A DNA stretch of 64,000 nucleotides from Wurfbainia villosa (lineage: Eukaryota; Streptophyta; Magnoliopsida; Zingiberales; Zingiberaceae), in NCBI GenBank assembly GCA_025175895.1, contig CM045988.1, positions 16,831,647 to 16,895,646 of the forward strand. The letters run 5' to 3'. A model generated the notes under the pieces. That model searched no databases and was not told where the DNA came from. It saw only the letters and a program-made list of their open reading frames with translations. This document shows positions 33,807 through 45,038 of the stretch, piece by piece (position 1 is the first letter of the stretch; every line of letters starts with the position of its first letter). The translations under genes were made by a program, and so were the position numbers.

Positions 33807-35285
33807 ATGGCCCACATTGAGGGGTACAACACCACCCGACCTCTGTTCTTTAACGGAGATGATTTCCGTTACTGGAAAGGTCAGATGGAGTGTTTTCTAA
33901 AAACACAAGTCGAGTCTTGGATAATCATCCAAACCGGCTTTGCTCTACCCACCAATGATCAAGGCGAGCCCTTGGATTTCAACAAGTGGACCAATGCAAC
34001 CAAGAGGCAAATCGAAGCCGATGCAAGAGCAACCCAAATATTGCAATGCAGTTTGTCTAAGGAAGAGCTCAACTGCATAAGACCCTTCATTAGCACAAAA
34101 GATCTGTGGACAAAACTCATAGAACTACACGAAGGGACTAATGATGCGAAGGTAAGTAAGCGTGACTTACTACTTAATAAATTGTATAACCTAAAAATGC
34201 AGGAATGTGAGATGGCAACGCAACTACATGCCCGCGTTCAAGACATTATCAACGCCCTGCACACCATCGGACACAAGGTCAAAAATCGCGACCTCCTAAG
34301 GTATGTTCTTAATTCATTTCCTAGGACTACCTTGTGGGCATCCATGGTAGATGCCTACAAGGTATCTAAGGACCTTTCAAGGCTTAGGTTAGACGAATTA
34401 TTTTCCGATTTTGAACTTCACGAGAAAACTAACATGGTCCGGGCCGAGAGAGGTATTGCTCTACTTGCAGGACAAAGAAGCAAGAAACTCACCAGGCAAG
34501 GAGATGGACTCGAACCCGAAGACGAATCAAAGTCCGAATCCGAAAAGGTGGAAGCAATAGTGAATGTAGTGTGGAAGATCGTTCAGAGGGAAAGGAGGCT
34601 ACTAATGAACCAAAAGAGGGCACAATTCAAATCGAGTCGAAAGAAGGCTTTTCATGCAACATGGGACAACGAAGAAGGTGTCGGCATAGCGTGCATGGCA
34701 AGACCTGAAGAGTCCGAGTCAGAGTCTGAATTCGAATCCGAATCCAATTACAACACCGACTCTGAACTCAAGGACTACTTCGAGAAGCAACTCAAAGCCG
34801 GACAAAAAGGGAAAATTAAGGTTAGCCACTCACTAATTCATACGCTTTACAATACAATTAAATTGCTAACTAGGAAATTAGCTAAATCCGAGTCTAGGGT
34901 CGAGTCCTTGGTTGAGGAGGTTGAAATCCTCAAACAAGAGACACCCCTAAACTCTTTGACTAGTCGAGATCAAGAGGAGGACTCAACTCGAGTTGAAAAA
35001 CTCGAATAAGAGAACTCTCTCTTGAAAGGACGAGTCCAAGAGCTCGAAGCTTGGTTGAACAAGTTCTCGATGGGGTCCAAGAATCTTAATCGACTTCTTG
35101 GAACTCAGAGAGCCGTGTACAACAAAGCCTAACTCGGATATAGCTCACAGACTACGAATATATCTTACATTTCTATCGTAAATCGTAGTCATCATAGAGT
35201 CCAAGGGTGGGTCTCGAAAACTTTATTAAACTCACATATAAGGACCAATAGGTTTTGGATTCCCCAGGATCAAGTTCATTACTAG
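33807..35285 (+). pseudogene. Sirevirus-type gag of D without a zinc knuckle
   Basis: The ATG at 33807 (MAHIEGYNTTRPLFFNGDDF) is followed by the UBN2-like capsid region with YWKGQMECFLKT and ATQLHARVQDIINALHTIGH. The first stop is TAA at 35007-35009, giving 400 residues. A second TAA lies near 35130 and the frame closes with TAG at 35283-35285 after NRFWIPQDQVHY. The block SRKKAFHATWDNEE, then an ESESEFESES acidic run and a coiled coil (LAKSESRVESLVEEVEILKQ), is typical of Sirevirus gag. Where such gags have a CCHC knuckle just before KATWD, this one reads IVQRERRLLMNQKRA with no cysteine or histidine. A TTG start at 33618 is possible but less likely, as the family begins near the ATG. Confidence 0.75.
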
Positions 35286-35695
35286 ACCAGACCATATTAT
35301 CCAGGGGGAGCTAATACCAAAATAGTATATCCGGTAACCTAAACATTTTTTTTAGAATGGTTAGATAGGACCATAACTCGTCAATGCTTGATAAAATAGT
35401 ACCAGGACGCAACGAGATGATAGTACGCTAGGAAAGTGGAGTCTTGTGTATTCGAGCTAGATAAGGCGTATCTAGTTCGGTGCACTTGATCGAGTGGAAC
35501 TAGCTGAAGCTACCTCGCCGTATCCTAGACTAGTTAGACCAGGAAGTGGTCTTAGGTGAGTCAAGTTACTATTTTCTTGAAATTGGCTTTGTTTAAGGAA
35601 GTGGTCATTTTTCCGATCAAAGAAGGCCCCTATGCCTCGCCACGACCTGGAAGCCAAGATCTTGAAAAGGTGACTTGATGAGCTTTGTAGGGAGT
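35286..35695 (+). other. Start of D's noncoding 3' region, cut by C
   Basis: No long frame. It continues at 54493 after element C. Confidence 0.6.
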
Positions 35696-36506
35696 TGCTT
35701 CGGAGGCACATTGGCTCCCATGTCCCCGGATTAAAATTTTCACTAATGAAAGAATTAATCCGGATGGGATGAGTTTCCTTAGCACAACCTATTCATCGTC
35801 GTGCTAACAACTTGAGTGGTCGCTTGAACAAACTAGTTGTTCAAGCAACACAACTCTTCTAGTTGATTAGCCGCGGAAGAGACGACGGACGGATCGTCAG
35901 TTTTTGTGTTTGTCTTCGGGGTCCATGATTATACAATATATATACATACGCACACATGTATAATCAACACTAAAAGGAACATGCTCAGATCTGAAAATAA
36001 AGTTATAAAACTTTATACCTTACGATCTTCTACCGTATGTCCTATCATTCTCGTGGGCGACGTGTGGACGAAGATCCTCCACGAGTAGAAGCCTTCTAGA
36101 TCGTGTTCTTCCCTTCCTTGTCCGCTGCGAACAAAGAGAAGAACCAACAAATACCTATCCTTTCTAGAACCGGCCACCAAATTAGAGAATTTGATGCAAC
36201 CACCGGGCAAGGAACAAGTGGATGAGGCGCCGACCACCAATGGAAGGAGAACCGCCGGCCACTTTGGAGAGTATGGAGGAGTGAACGCCGACCACCAATG
36301 GAAAGAGAACCGCCGGCCAAGGAATAAGAGAGAGGCTTAGAGGATGGACGCCGGCCAAGTCTTGATGGAGGAAGATGGGTGCCGGCAACAAGGAGAAGGA
36401 AGATGGTTGCCGCCCAAGCTTTTGCTCCAAACCCTAGCCGCCCACTTTGAGAAGAGCCAAACCCTGACTCCAATTCAATTATCCTTGCCGCCCAAGCTTA
36501 AGCCTT

Positions 36507-36516
36507 CTATTTATAG
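36507..36516 (-). promoter_or_regulatory. TATA box of the C LTR
   Basis: CTATAAATAG on the minus strand, a textbook plant TATA box. The 5' LTR has the same box near 53203-53212. Confidence 0.75.
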
Positions 36517-36546
36517 AATTGGGCTTAAGCCTCATTTAATCTCCAC

Positions 36547-36850
36547 CGTCGGATCTAGGGATTTAATCTCCATCGTCGGATCTAGGGTTTTATCCCAACC
36601 GTCAGATCTAGGGTTTCATCCCAACCGTCGGATCTAGGATTTCATCCCAACCGTCGGATCTAGGGTTTCATCCCATCCGTCAGATCTAGGGTTTTATCCC
36701 AACCATCGGATCTAGGAATTTAATCCTAACCGTCGATTCTAGGGTTTCATCCTAACCATCGGATCTAGGGATTTAATCCCAACCGTTGGTTCTAGGGTTT
36801 CATCCTAACCATCGGATCTAGGGATTTAATCCCAACCGTTGGTTCTAGGT
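36547..36850 (-). repeat. 26-bp tandem array, 12 units, directly upstream of the TATA box in C
   Basis: The unit (plus strand) reads AACCGTCGGATCTAGGG plus a 9-10 base spacer such as TTTCATCCC or ATTTAATCCC. The last units are variants with CGTTGGTTCTAGG. The 5' LTR has the same number and order of units at about 53241-53546. Confidence 0.85.
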
Positions 36851-37815
36851 TTTGTTTTACATTCTTGGATCTATACTTCACAAGGATTATATTAGGCTAC
36901 GATAGGGACCATAAGGAGGAGTTGGATCTTGGCCACCCGATGGATCGGAACCACATAAACTTGATCCATCAATGATGTTCCATTCCACTAGAGGATCATC
37001 ATTGAACTACCTCACCAACCCCCATAAATTAATATGGGCTCCATATATTATTCGTACATTAATCTCCCCGTGTTTAAGATATCGAATGTCCGTCAATTAA
37101 TTGATTTACTGACCATCAATTAATTAACATCTAATTCCTCGAGTAGTACCACTCAACCTTATCATCATGTTGACTAAGTCAACCAGCTGGGTTTATATGA
37201 TGAACCTTATGAAGGGGACATCATCAACCTAATATATAGGACACGATTTCCTCCTATAATCAACGGCACACCATGTAAATAATATCATTTCCCAACTTAC
37301 CGGGCATATTGATTTAATCCATCTAAATCTCACCCTCTGGTAAATCAAAGAAATAAATACTAAGTACATGTGCCCGTTATTATATCGGGATTAAGAGCAT
37401 GCACAACATAATATCCGAGGTCCGATTCAATTATGTAGTCAGTACTAAATTGAATCACCTCTATGTCGGTCCTGCTCAATACACCTAAGTGTACTAGTGT
37501 AACTTTATGTTCAAGACAAAACAATACCAAGCTACACTACAACCATGCCAATGGTTTGTCCAAAACCATCTTGGTCGTGAGCCTCTACTTATATTTTACA
37601 AGGGACTGATAACATGATCTTCTGTGCCACACCAAGCACCATGTTATCTACAATGTAAAATATTAGACAATATGCACACATAAATAATAAATATATAAAG
37701 TGCAAACAATGATCATGTGATTCTTATTCCAAAATAAAATGTTCATACAAAAAGAAATAGGCTTTCAGTATACATTCCAACAATCTCCCACTTATACTAA
37801 AAGACTACGCCATCA

Positions 37816-40800
37816 TCACTCTGCCATACATCTGATCCCCATGTCCTCCACATGCCTATCAAACGCTTTCGCTGGAAGGGCCTTAGTGAATGGATCCGCC
37901 AGGTTATCCTCTGATGCAATCTTGGCGACAGCAACTTCTCCTCGCTTTACGATCTCTCGTATAAGGTGGTACTTGCGCTCTATGTGTTTACTCGCCTTAT
38001 GGGCTCGTGGTTCCTTCGAGTTTGCAACTGCACCACTGTTATCACAATAAATTGTGATAGTTCTGGGTAAACCAGGAATCACATCCAAGTCCATCAAGAA
38101 TTTCCTGAGCCATATAGCTTCCTTGGCTGCCTCAGAGGCTGCCACATACTCAGCTTCCATGGTAGAGTCCGCCACGTATTTCTGCTTGACACTCCTCCAT
38201 ACTATGGCTCCACCTCCAAAAGTAAACACAAACCCCGAGGTAGACTTACTCTTGTCCCTATCTGATTGGAAATCCGAATCCGTGTAACCCACAGGGACTA
38301 ATTGATCTGCCCGGTAAACCAGCATATAATCCCTAGTCCTTCTCAGGTACTTCAATATATGCTTTACCGTAGTCCAATGTCCCTGTCCAGGATTACTCTG
38401 ATATCTGCTAACCATGCCCATGACAAAGCAGATATCCGGTCTCGTACATAGCATAGCATACATAAGGCTTCCTACTGCCGAAGCATAAGGAACCGCCTTC
38501 ATGTCCTCTATCTCCTTTGATGTTTTGGGACACATCTCTTTAGATAAAGGAACTCCATGCCTAAAAGGTAGAAAACCTTTCTTGGAGTTTTGCATGCTAA
38601 AACGAGCAAGGATAGTGTCAATGTATGAAGCTTGAGATAAGCACAACATCCTTTTCTTGCGATCCCTTATAACTTTGATCCCAAGGATGTGTCCTACTTC
38701 TCCCAAGTCCTTCATATCAAACTGTTTGGACAACCATACCCTTACGTCTGATAACACTTTGATATTGTTGCCAACTAACAAAATGTCATCTACGTATAGT
38801 ACAAGAAACACCACTACGTTTCCGTCACATCTCTTGTATACACAAGGCTCATCCGGACTTTGAATAAATCCATATGACTGAATTACCTCATCAAAGCGAA
38901 TGTTCCAAGATCTAGAAGCTTGCTTCAATCCATAAATGGACCGATTAAGCTTACATACAAGATGCTCTTTGCCTTTAGCAATGAATCCCTCTGGTTGCCG
39001 CATATAGATGTTCTCCTCAAGACTTCCGTTAAGGAAAGCTGTCTTGACATCCATCTGCCAAATCTCATAATCCATATGAGCAGCTATAGATAAGAGAATC
39101 CGGATAGACTTAAGCATAGCTACCGGCGAAAAGGTCTCCTCATAATCGATACCCTCTTTCTGAGTATACCCTTTCACAATAAGCCTAGCTTTGAAGGTCT
39201 CAACCTTCCCGTCTACTCCTCTTTCTCTTGTAGATCCACTTGCATCCAATGGTTTTTACACCATCGGGTGGTTCTACTAGCTCCCAGACCTGATTAGAAT
39301 CCATAGATTCTATCTTTGAATTCATCGCTCTTTGCCAAGATACCACATCTCTATCTTGGATTGCCTCGTCATATGTCCAGGGATCAGGTTCATGTTCACC
39401 AAGGACTAAGTCCGAAGACTCTCCCAAAAACATGAATCTCTCGGGTTATCTAACAACCCTCCCACTACGATGAGGTGCCTCCTGTGTATGCTCTGTGACA
39501 TGCGGTGCAGTGACTTGTGGTGTCTCCTCTTGTACCGGTGGTACTGAAGTCGGGACTTCCCCTGTTAACTCCTCAAGAACAATCCTACTCTTGGGCTTGT
39601 GGTTCATTATATAATCCTCCTCTAGAAATCTAGCGTTCGTGCTAACGATCACCCTCTGATCTCTAGGATTATAAAACAAACCACCTTTCGTTCCCTTAGG
39701 GTAGCCAACAAACATGCACACTTCTGTACGAGGTTCCAACTTACCAGCATCAGCCTTCAGCACATGTGCTGGACTCCCCCATATCCGAATATGTCTCAGA
39801 CTAGGCTTTCGCCCAGTCCATAATTCTACAGGGGTAGAAGGTACTGATTTAGATGGAACCAAGTTCAGTGAGTACATTGCCGTATCCAGTGCATACCCCC
39901 AGAACGAAACAGGTAACTCAGAATAACTCATCATCGATCTGACCATCTCCATAAGAGTCCTATTCCTTCGTTCCGCTACACCATTCTGCTGGGGTGTGCC
40001 AGGTGCAGACAATTGGGATTGAATCCCAGCCTCTGATAAGTAATTCCTAAACTCTCCCAAGAGGTACTCGCCACCACGATCAGATCGTAATGTCTTGATA
40101 CTTTTACCTTGACGGTTCTCCACATCAGCCTTGAATTCTTTGAACCTGTCAAAGCATTCAGACTTGCGGCGCATCAAGTAAATGTATCCATACCTTGAAT
40201 AATCGTCTATAAAAGAGACGAAATATTCAAAACCACCTCTTGCCTGGATAGACATAGGACCGCACAAATCAGAATGAACCAATTCTAACACATCTTTGGC
40301 TCTATACCCCTTGGCCTTGAAAGGCCTCTTGGTCATTTTACCTTCCAAGCAAGATTCGCAGGTTGGGAGATCCTCCACCACTAATGAACCCAAAGGTCCA
40401 TCAGCTATCAACCTCTGAATTCTGCTTAGGTTAATATGACCAAGCCTTAGATGCCAAAGATATGTCTGGTTCATTTGCGAAGGTTCTTTTCTCTTATTAG
40501 ACTTAGAAGATGAGTTATTTACTTCTATATGCATCGTGGGAGTTTTCGGTTCAAGAGTATATAAATTGCCAACCAATGTACCAGAACAGATAATCTCCCT
40601 ATTCCTTTTTATAACCACTTTGTCATTAAAAGAAACAGAATATCCATCCATAAACAATTTAGAAACTGAAATTAAATTCTTTCTAAAAGTAGGTACATAA
40701 AGATAATTTCTCAAAACCAAAACTTTATTCCTATCAAAAGATAAATAAACGTCTCCCACTGCAATAGCTGCCACCTTTGAAGCATTGCCCATGAAGACGG

Positions 40801-41529
40801 TAATCTCTCCCTCAGCTAGTCGTCGGGTTTCCTAGAACCCCTGCAAAGTATTGCAGATATGATCAGTGGCTCCTGTATCTACACACCAGGCACTGGTAGA
40901 TAACACCGCTAAACATGTTTCAACAACTAAACAAGAAGATATACCTTTGTTCTTTCGGCGAGGACAATCCGCCTTCCAATGTCCAGTCTGCTTGCAAGTG
41001 AAGCACTTGCCTTTCGGTTTCTTCACTCCTGCCTGAGGTCCCACTGCCACCTTCTTCGCTCCACCTTGCTTCTTCTTCTTCTTACCTTTAGGTTTAGAGG
41101 AAGAAACCTTCTGAGCGACCATGGCTTGAGCACTCTGACGAAAAATCCCCTCTGCCGCCTGGAGTTCTGTCAGAAGCTCCACAAACGAATACAACCTCTT
41201 GTTCATGTTGTAGTTGAGGCGGAACTGCTCAAAACTCCTAGGCAGAGACTGGAGAATGATATCGACCTGGGTTTCCCCATCGATCTCAGCTCCGAGGACT
41301 TCCATCTCATTAAGATGAGCCATCATCTTGAGAACATGATCCCTAACAGGTGTTCCCTCGATCATGGTGGTCGTCATCAAGTTTCTCATTGCCTCCTGCC
41401 TAGCCGCCCTACTCTGATGTCCGAAAAGTTCCTTGAGATTGAACATCATGTCATAAGCTGTGGCTATGGCCTGATGCTGATGTTGCAGCACATTTGACAT
41501 AGATGCCAAAATGTAACACCGCGCCATCT
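37816..41529 (-). pseudogene. gag-pol of C (main part), best-preserved copia polyprotein in the window
   Basis: Reading on from the gag start at 51324 past the insertion, gag continues ARCYILASMSNVLQHQHQ. A zinc knuckle CFTCKQTGHWKADC is at 40964-41005 and protease DTGATDHIC at 40871-40879. One TAG (40832-40834) breaks an otherwise open frame through the integrase HHCC finger, HSDLCGP, RSDRGGEY and the GVAERRNRTL glutamate. A TAA follows at 39446-39448, and a one-base deletion lies near 39225 at the RT start. From 39249 the RT and RNase H frame is fully open to 37816: RT YVDD at 38785-38796, RNase H TDSD, EAEYVAASEA and YCDNSGA all kept. Protease cleaves the polyprotein, RT/RNase H makes cDNA and integrase inserts it. 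Only two nonsense changes, one frameshift and B2 silence it. Confidence 0.9.
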
Positions 41530-42699
41530 TGTTAGTAATATATGAGAGATGTCCTAAGGCAATCGCCTTATGTATGAACCATTTATATGATAAATGAAGA
41601 TTCACTATTTGAGTATACATGTTTAATGTATTTGATTGGATCTTAAACTCATTTATTGAATGTCCATGATACGATTCACAGCATGAGAGAATTTGTGATT
41701 GGATCACAACTAGTGAGTATCTCTACATGTGTAATTGTGATGTATCGGAATTATCCCTAGTCGATGAATTGATGGATTTGGACACCATCAATTCTGTCGA
41801 GACTAGCACGAGGTATACTCCTTGGTGTATCCAAGCGGTGATTCTCACCGGTTTGGAGACATTGTGATGTCCGGAGTTAATCGTGGATGCTAGTTATGGT
41901 AACTAGTTCATTGGAGTGACCAGCCGTAAGACTTCATATGGTTCTCTGCATATATAGATATGTCAATGAAGTTCTTACTGTGGCTTAAGTGCGATGTTCC
42001 TTTGACTTGCGGTATTCAAGTCATCTTGATCATGGAGACTTATGCTTTGACATCTTAAGCAAACATCTCCGAGGAGATGTGGACCCGGGATGATTGGGTA
42101 TAAGTCGAAGTGATCGAAGGTGTTTGAATAGCCTATAAAGGATTCACCACTCCTTGCGAGGAGATGTATACCATGGCCTCTCGTCGGATTGTTACTAAAG
42201 TCTTTGGCCAAAGCATTACATGTTTAGAGTAAAGTACTCTTCGATACATGTGGAGTAACTAGAATCCGTAGGACGAGAAAATGATACTTGGGCTAGGTGT
42301 GACGTAGTCAGCCTAGTGGGGACTGACACAATAGACCATGTCCTGAACCAAGTGGGTATAAGATGAGTGAAGGGAATGGGGCACGATTCATTCGAGCTGC
42401 TGAAGGGTTTCAGAAATAGTTCTAGATCAACCGTTGATCTTTTCGGTTAATTGGGGATAATGATGTACTACTAGGTGCCACTCATGATCGTTCTATAATT
42501 AATGGTTAATTATAGACGGCCAACATAAACCGAGAACCTATTTGGTCACACGCACAACGAGTGTAATCCAAAGGATTTAAAACGAGCTTGAGAATGGGAT
42601 TCTCAGACCGAGAGAAACTATGTTTGGTTGGACCAAACATAAAGCGAGCATGAAATTGTTTCAATCGCAATGGAAGCGTGGATGGGCCGTGTCTTATGA

Positions 42700-42850
42700 A
42701 GACATAATGGATGGACCAAAATGGTTTGGTTCTAATCCAATGGATGAGAATAAACCAAAGGGTTTGGTTTATATTAAACGAATGAACCAAAGGTTGGTTC
42801 GGTTCGTTTTAACTTAAAATAAACCATCATGGTTTGGTTTATTTTAACTT
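42700..42850 (+). promoter_or_regulatory. Cluster of TGGTTTGGTT boxes upstream of the TATA box
   Basis: GGTTTGGTT and its complement AACCAAA(C/G) alternate about eight times within 150 bases of U3. The same block occurs in the 3' LTR (50090-50220), and in inverted form in B1 (8380-8510 and 22140-22300). A binding-site cluster is likely; the factor is unknown. Confidence 0.5.
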
Positions 42851-42917
42851 ATCTTAATGGAGCGGGTTAACGGGCTTTATGGATATGATCCATTAACCAT
42901 TAAGAGAATTAGTTCTC

Positions 42918-42925
42918 TATAAAAT
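42918..42925 (+). promoter_or_regulatory. TATA box of the B2 5' LTR
   Basis: TATAAAAT in CTCTATAAAATAGGGC. The copy in the 3' LTR is at 50290-50297. Confidence 0.75.
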
Positions 42926-43180
42926 AGGGCTTAAACCCTAATCCAAAACCCTAATCTATTTTTGGCCGCCCAACATAGAGTTGCCGCCCACCCCTTGTTG
43001 GTGAATTCGGCGCCCAACCCTAAGTGCCGCCGCCCAGCTTTTGTGCCGCCGTCCAAGTCCTTGCCGGCGACCAAGCTTCAGCCGGTGAACACTCCGGCGA
43101 CCCTCCGGTGATCCCCTATAGGTTTGGCATCAAGGTGAGGCTTTTCTTTCCTTGGTTGGCCGGCGCCTATATCCTCCACC

Positions 43181-43490
43181 AAGCTGTCCAGTTTTCTGGA
43201 CAGCTTCTCCTCCTCTCGTCGGAGCGTCGTTTGGACGACGGTTAGTGCTCCGACAGCGGCTAACTTACCGGGGATTTGATCTCCGGTAATCCTCTGAGGT
43301 GGAGGACGAAGGATTCGTCAATTGGTTGACGAATACTTCTCCGGAGAAGCGAGTTTTGAGGACTCGTTTTTGGATCCGAATTTGGATTCGGATCGTGATC
43401 ATCTCTCGATCACGTTGTCTTCAACACGAGGCTAGTAACCCGTACGAAGACGAAGCTCGTGACTTAGTGAAGTCATCCCGAGGAGCTCGG
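43181..43490 (+). repeat. Run of about eleven consecutive hairpins in the transcribed part of the B2 LTR
   Basis: Arms in order: AAGCTGTCCAG (43181-43206); GTCGGAGC with CGTCGT inside it (43218-43254); TTACCGG (43265-43289); ATTCGTCAA (43313-43334); CTTCTCCGGAGAAG (43336-43349); CGAGT (43350-43366); ATCCGAAT (43374-43393); CGTGATC (43394-43414); CACGAG (43425-43461); GACTT (43461-43474); CCGAG (43478-43490). Three have a TTGG loop. The 3' LTR repeats the series at 50553-50862. Confidence 0.8.
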
Positions 43491-43750
43491 CGTGGATACG
43501 GATAGAGACGATTCTTACGAGGATCGTTCCGGTTGATGCCGTTCCCGCTACACGTCATACGAAAGGTATAACGTAGATAAATTTCTTTTATTGCAAATTT
43601 TAATTTACGGTTATGTCTACACTTGTTGTAATAGCATGCGTGTGTTGTGTGTGTTGTAATAAATATAGATTTATTATTTTTAATTGCTTCCGCTGTGCTC
43701 ATGTTTACGAAACATGATCGAACACACACACGCCATGAAAACCCAACAAA

Positions 43751-43761
43751 GGGTATCGAGC
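43751..43761 (+). promoter_or_regulatory. Primer-binding site of B2, one base short
   Basis: GGGTATCGAGC, where TGGTATCAGAGC is expected: one A is missing and the first base is changed. It lies two bases from the LTR end. Confidence 0.65.
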
Positions 43762-45038
43762 GTGTTGTGTTTCGACATAATCGTAAAATGGTTTTGCAAT
43801 AGTCATAATGTATTTCTGGAAATTTTCTAATTTTGGAAATTTAGAAGTATTTATGGAAATTTTTCAATTTTGGAAAGTCTAGAAGTAGTTATGGAAATCT
43901 TCCACTTTTGGAAAGTTGGAAGTATTTATGGAAATTGATATTTTCCATAAATAAAATATTTGATTAGATTCTGGAAATTTGTTTCCTAATTTAATTATGA
44001 TTTGATTTGGGAAATCAAATCTTAAAATATTTTATTTCCATAAGTAGTTTTAATGATTTAGGAAATTGGTTTCCTAAATAGATTTTCCTTAATCAAATAA
44101 TTCCATGAATAAAATATGTGATTAGATTTGGAAATTTGTTTCCTAATTTAATTATGATTTGATTTGGAGAATCAAATCTTAAACATATTTTATTTCCATA
44201 AATAGTTATGACATATAAGGAAATTATATACATGACATAATTGTATGCCATGTAATTGCATTAGATGCATAACATTATGCCATGCGTGTCGTGACATGTA
44301 GATGTATGCCATGTATGCCATGCCATGTAGATAATAGTTATTTGCATGCAAAGAGGATGAGACATAAAACCCTAACTCAATATTAAAGCCTACACCTTCC
44401 ATTAATATGGTTAGAACCAGAGTTCTGTTTCTTGTTTGGGTTGTTGGACTCACTCCAAGCCCGGCTCGAACCTGAACATGTTCAAATCATTGGAATAGTT
44501 TAACTCTAATATGGTAAGAGTCAGAGGTCAATCGTTAGTTTGGGTTGTTGGACTCACTCCAAGCCTGGCTAATTGGTTGAATGCGCTCTAACCATATTAA
44601 AACTATTTCGTGATTAATGGGTCGGCTTTAACTTGGAGCATCGATTTGTTGGACTCACTCCAAGGTCGATGTAAAGAGAGGTGAAGTTGGGTGCTATGCA
44701 TATGATGCATACTTGTTAATGTGTTAACAACCCAATGTATGTGTAAACATTCAATTAGTTGATAGCACATTGTGATAGTTACATATATACATGATATGTA
44801 ATCGGTATACTTGATACCCAAAATCATAGCTAAGAATGGCTTGTTGGACTCACTCCAAGGTTGTTCTTATCTATGATGGATATCAGCCCATTCGGAGATG
44901 GACCTACGATCTCCCGAAGTGATTTTAAGGGTTTTTGAAATTCGAAAAATGAATGGGATTTATAAATGTATATTGATGCATTTTAAAATCATTTTCTCAT
45001 ATATGCTCGTTTTGTATTTCTAGGTCAATAAATTGATC
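43762..45038 (+). other. Untranslated leader of B2 with AT repeats and four spaced hairpins
   Basis: About 1.28 kb between primer site and gag. First come tandem units with TTTATGGAAATTTTTCAATT-like text (43810-43940) and a duplicated block with TTTGATTTGG (43950-44200). Then TTGTTGGACTCACTCCAAG occurs exactly at 44441-44459, 44545-44563, 44646-44664 and 44841-44859. Confidence 0.75.

Larger units (their letters stand above)
35696..37782 (-). repeat. 3' LTR of C (2087 bp)
   Basis: On the plus strand from TGTAGGGAGTTGCTTC to TACATTCCAACA. The TATA box is at 36507-36516, directly preceded (in transcript sense) by the 26-bp tandem array. The downstream part is GC-rich, with GCCGGCCAC-type text. 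The polypurine tract follows as AATCTCCCACTTATAC on the plus strand (37782-37796). Confidence 0.92.
41530..43748 (+). repeat. 5' LTR of B2 (2219 bp)
   Basis: From TGTTAGTAATATATGAG to AAAACCCAACA. U3 contains repeated TGGTTTGGTT/AACCAAA boxes (42700-42850). The TATA box is at 42918-42925. The transcribed part holds the hairpin run 43181-43490, and AATAAA (about 43657) is a possible polyadenylation signal. R would then cover the hairpins. Confidence 0.95.

Noticed and set aside
36096..36473. Frames of 80-125 codons in the C LTRs (also 52793-53170 and 53041-53334)
   Set aside because: GC-rich transcribed LTR sequence with overlapping frames on both strands and no domain.
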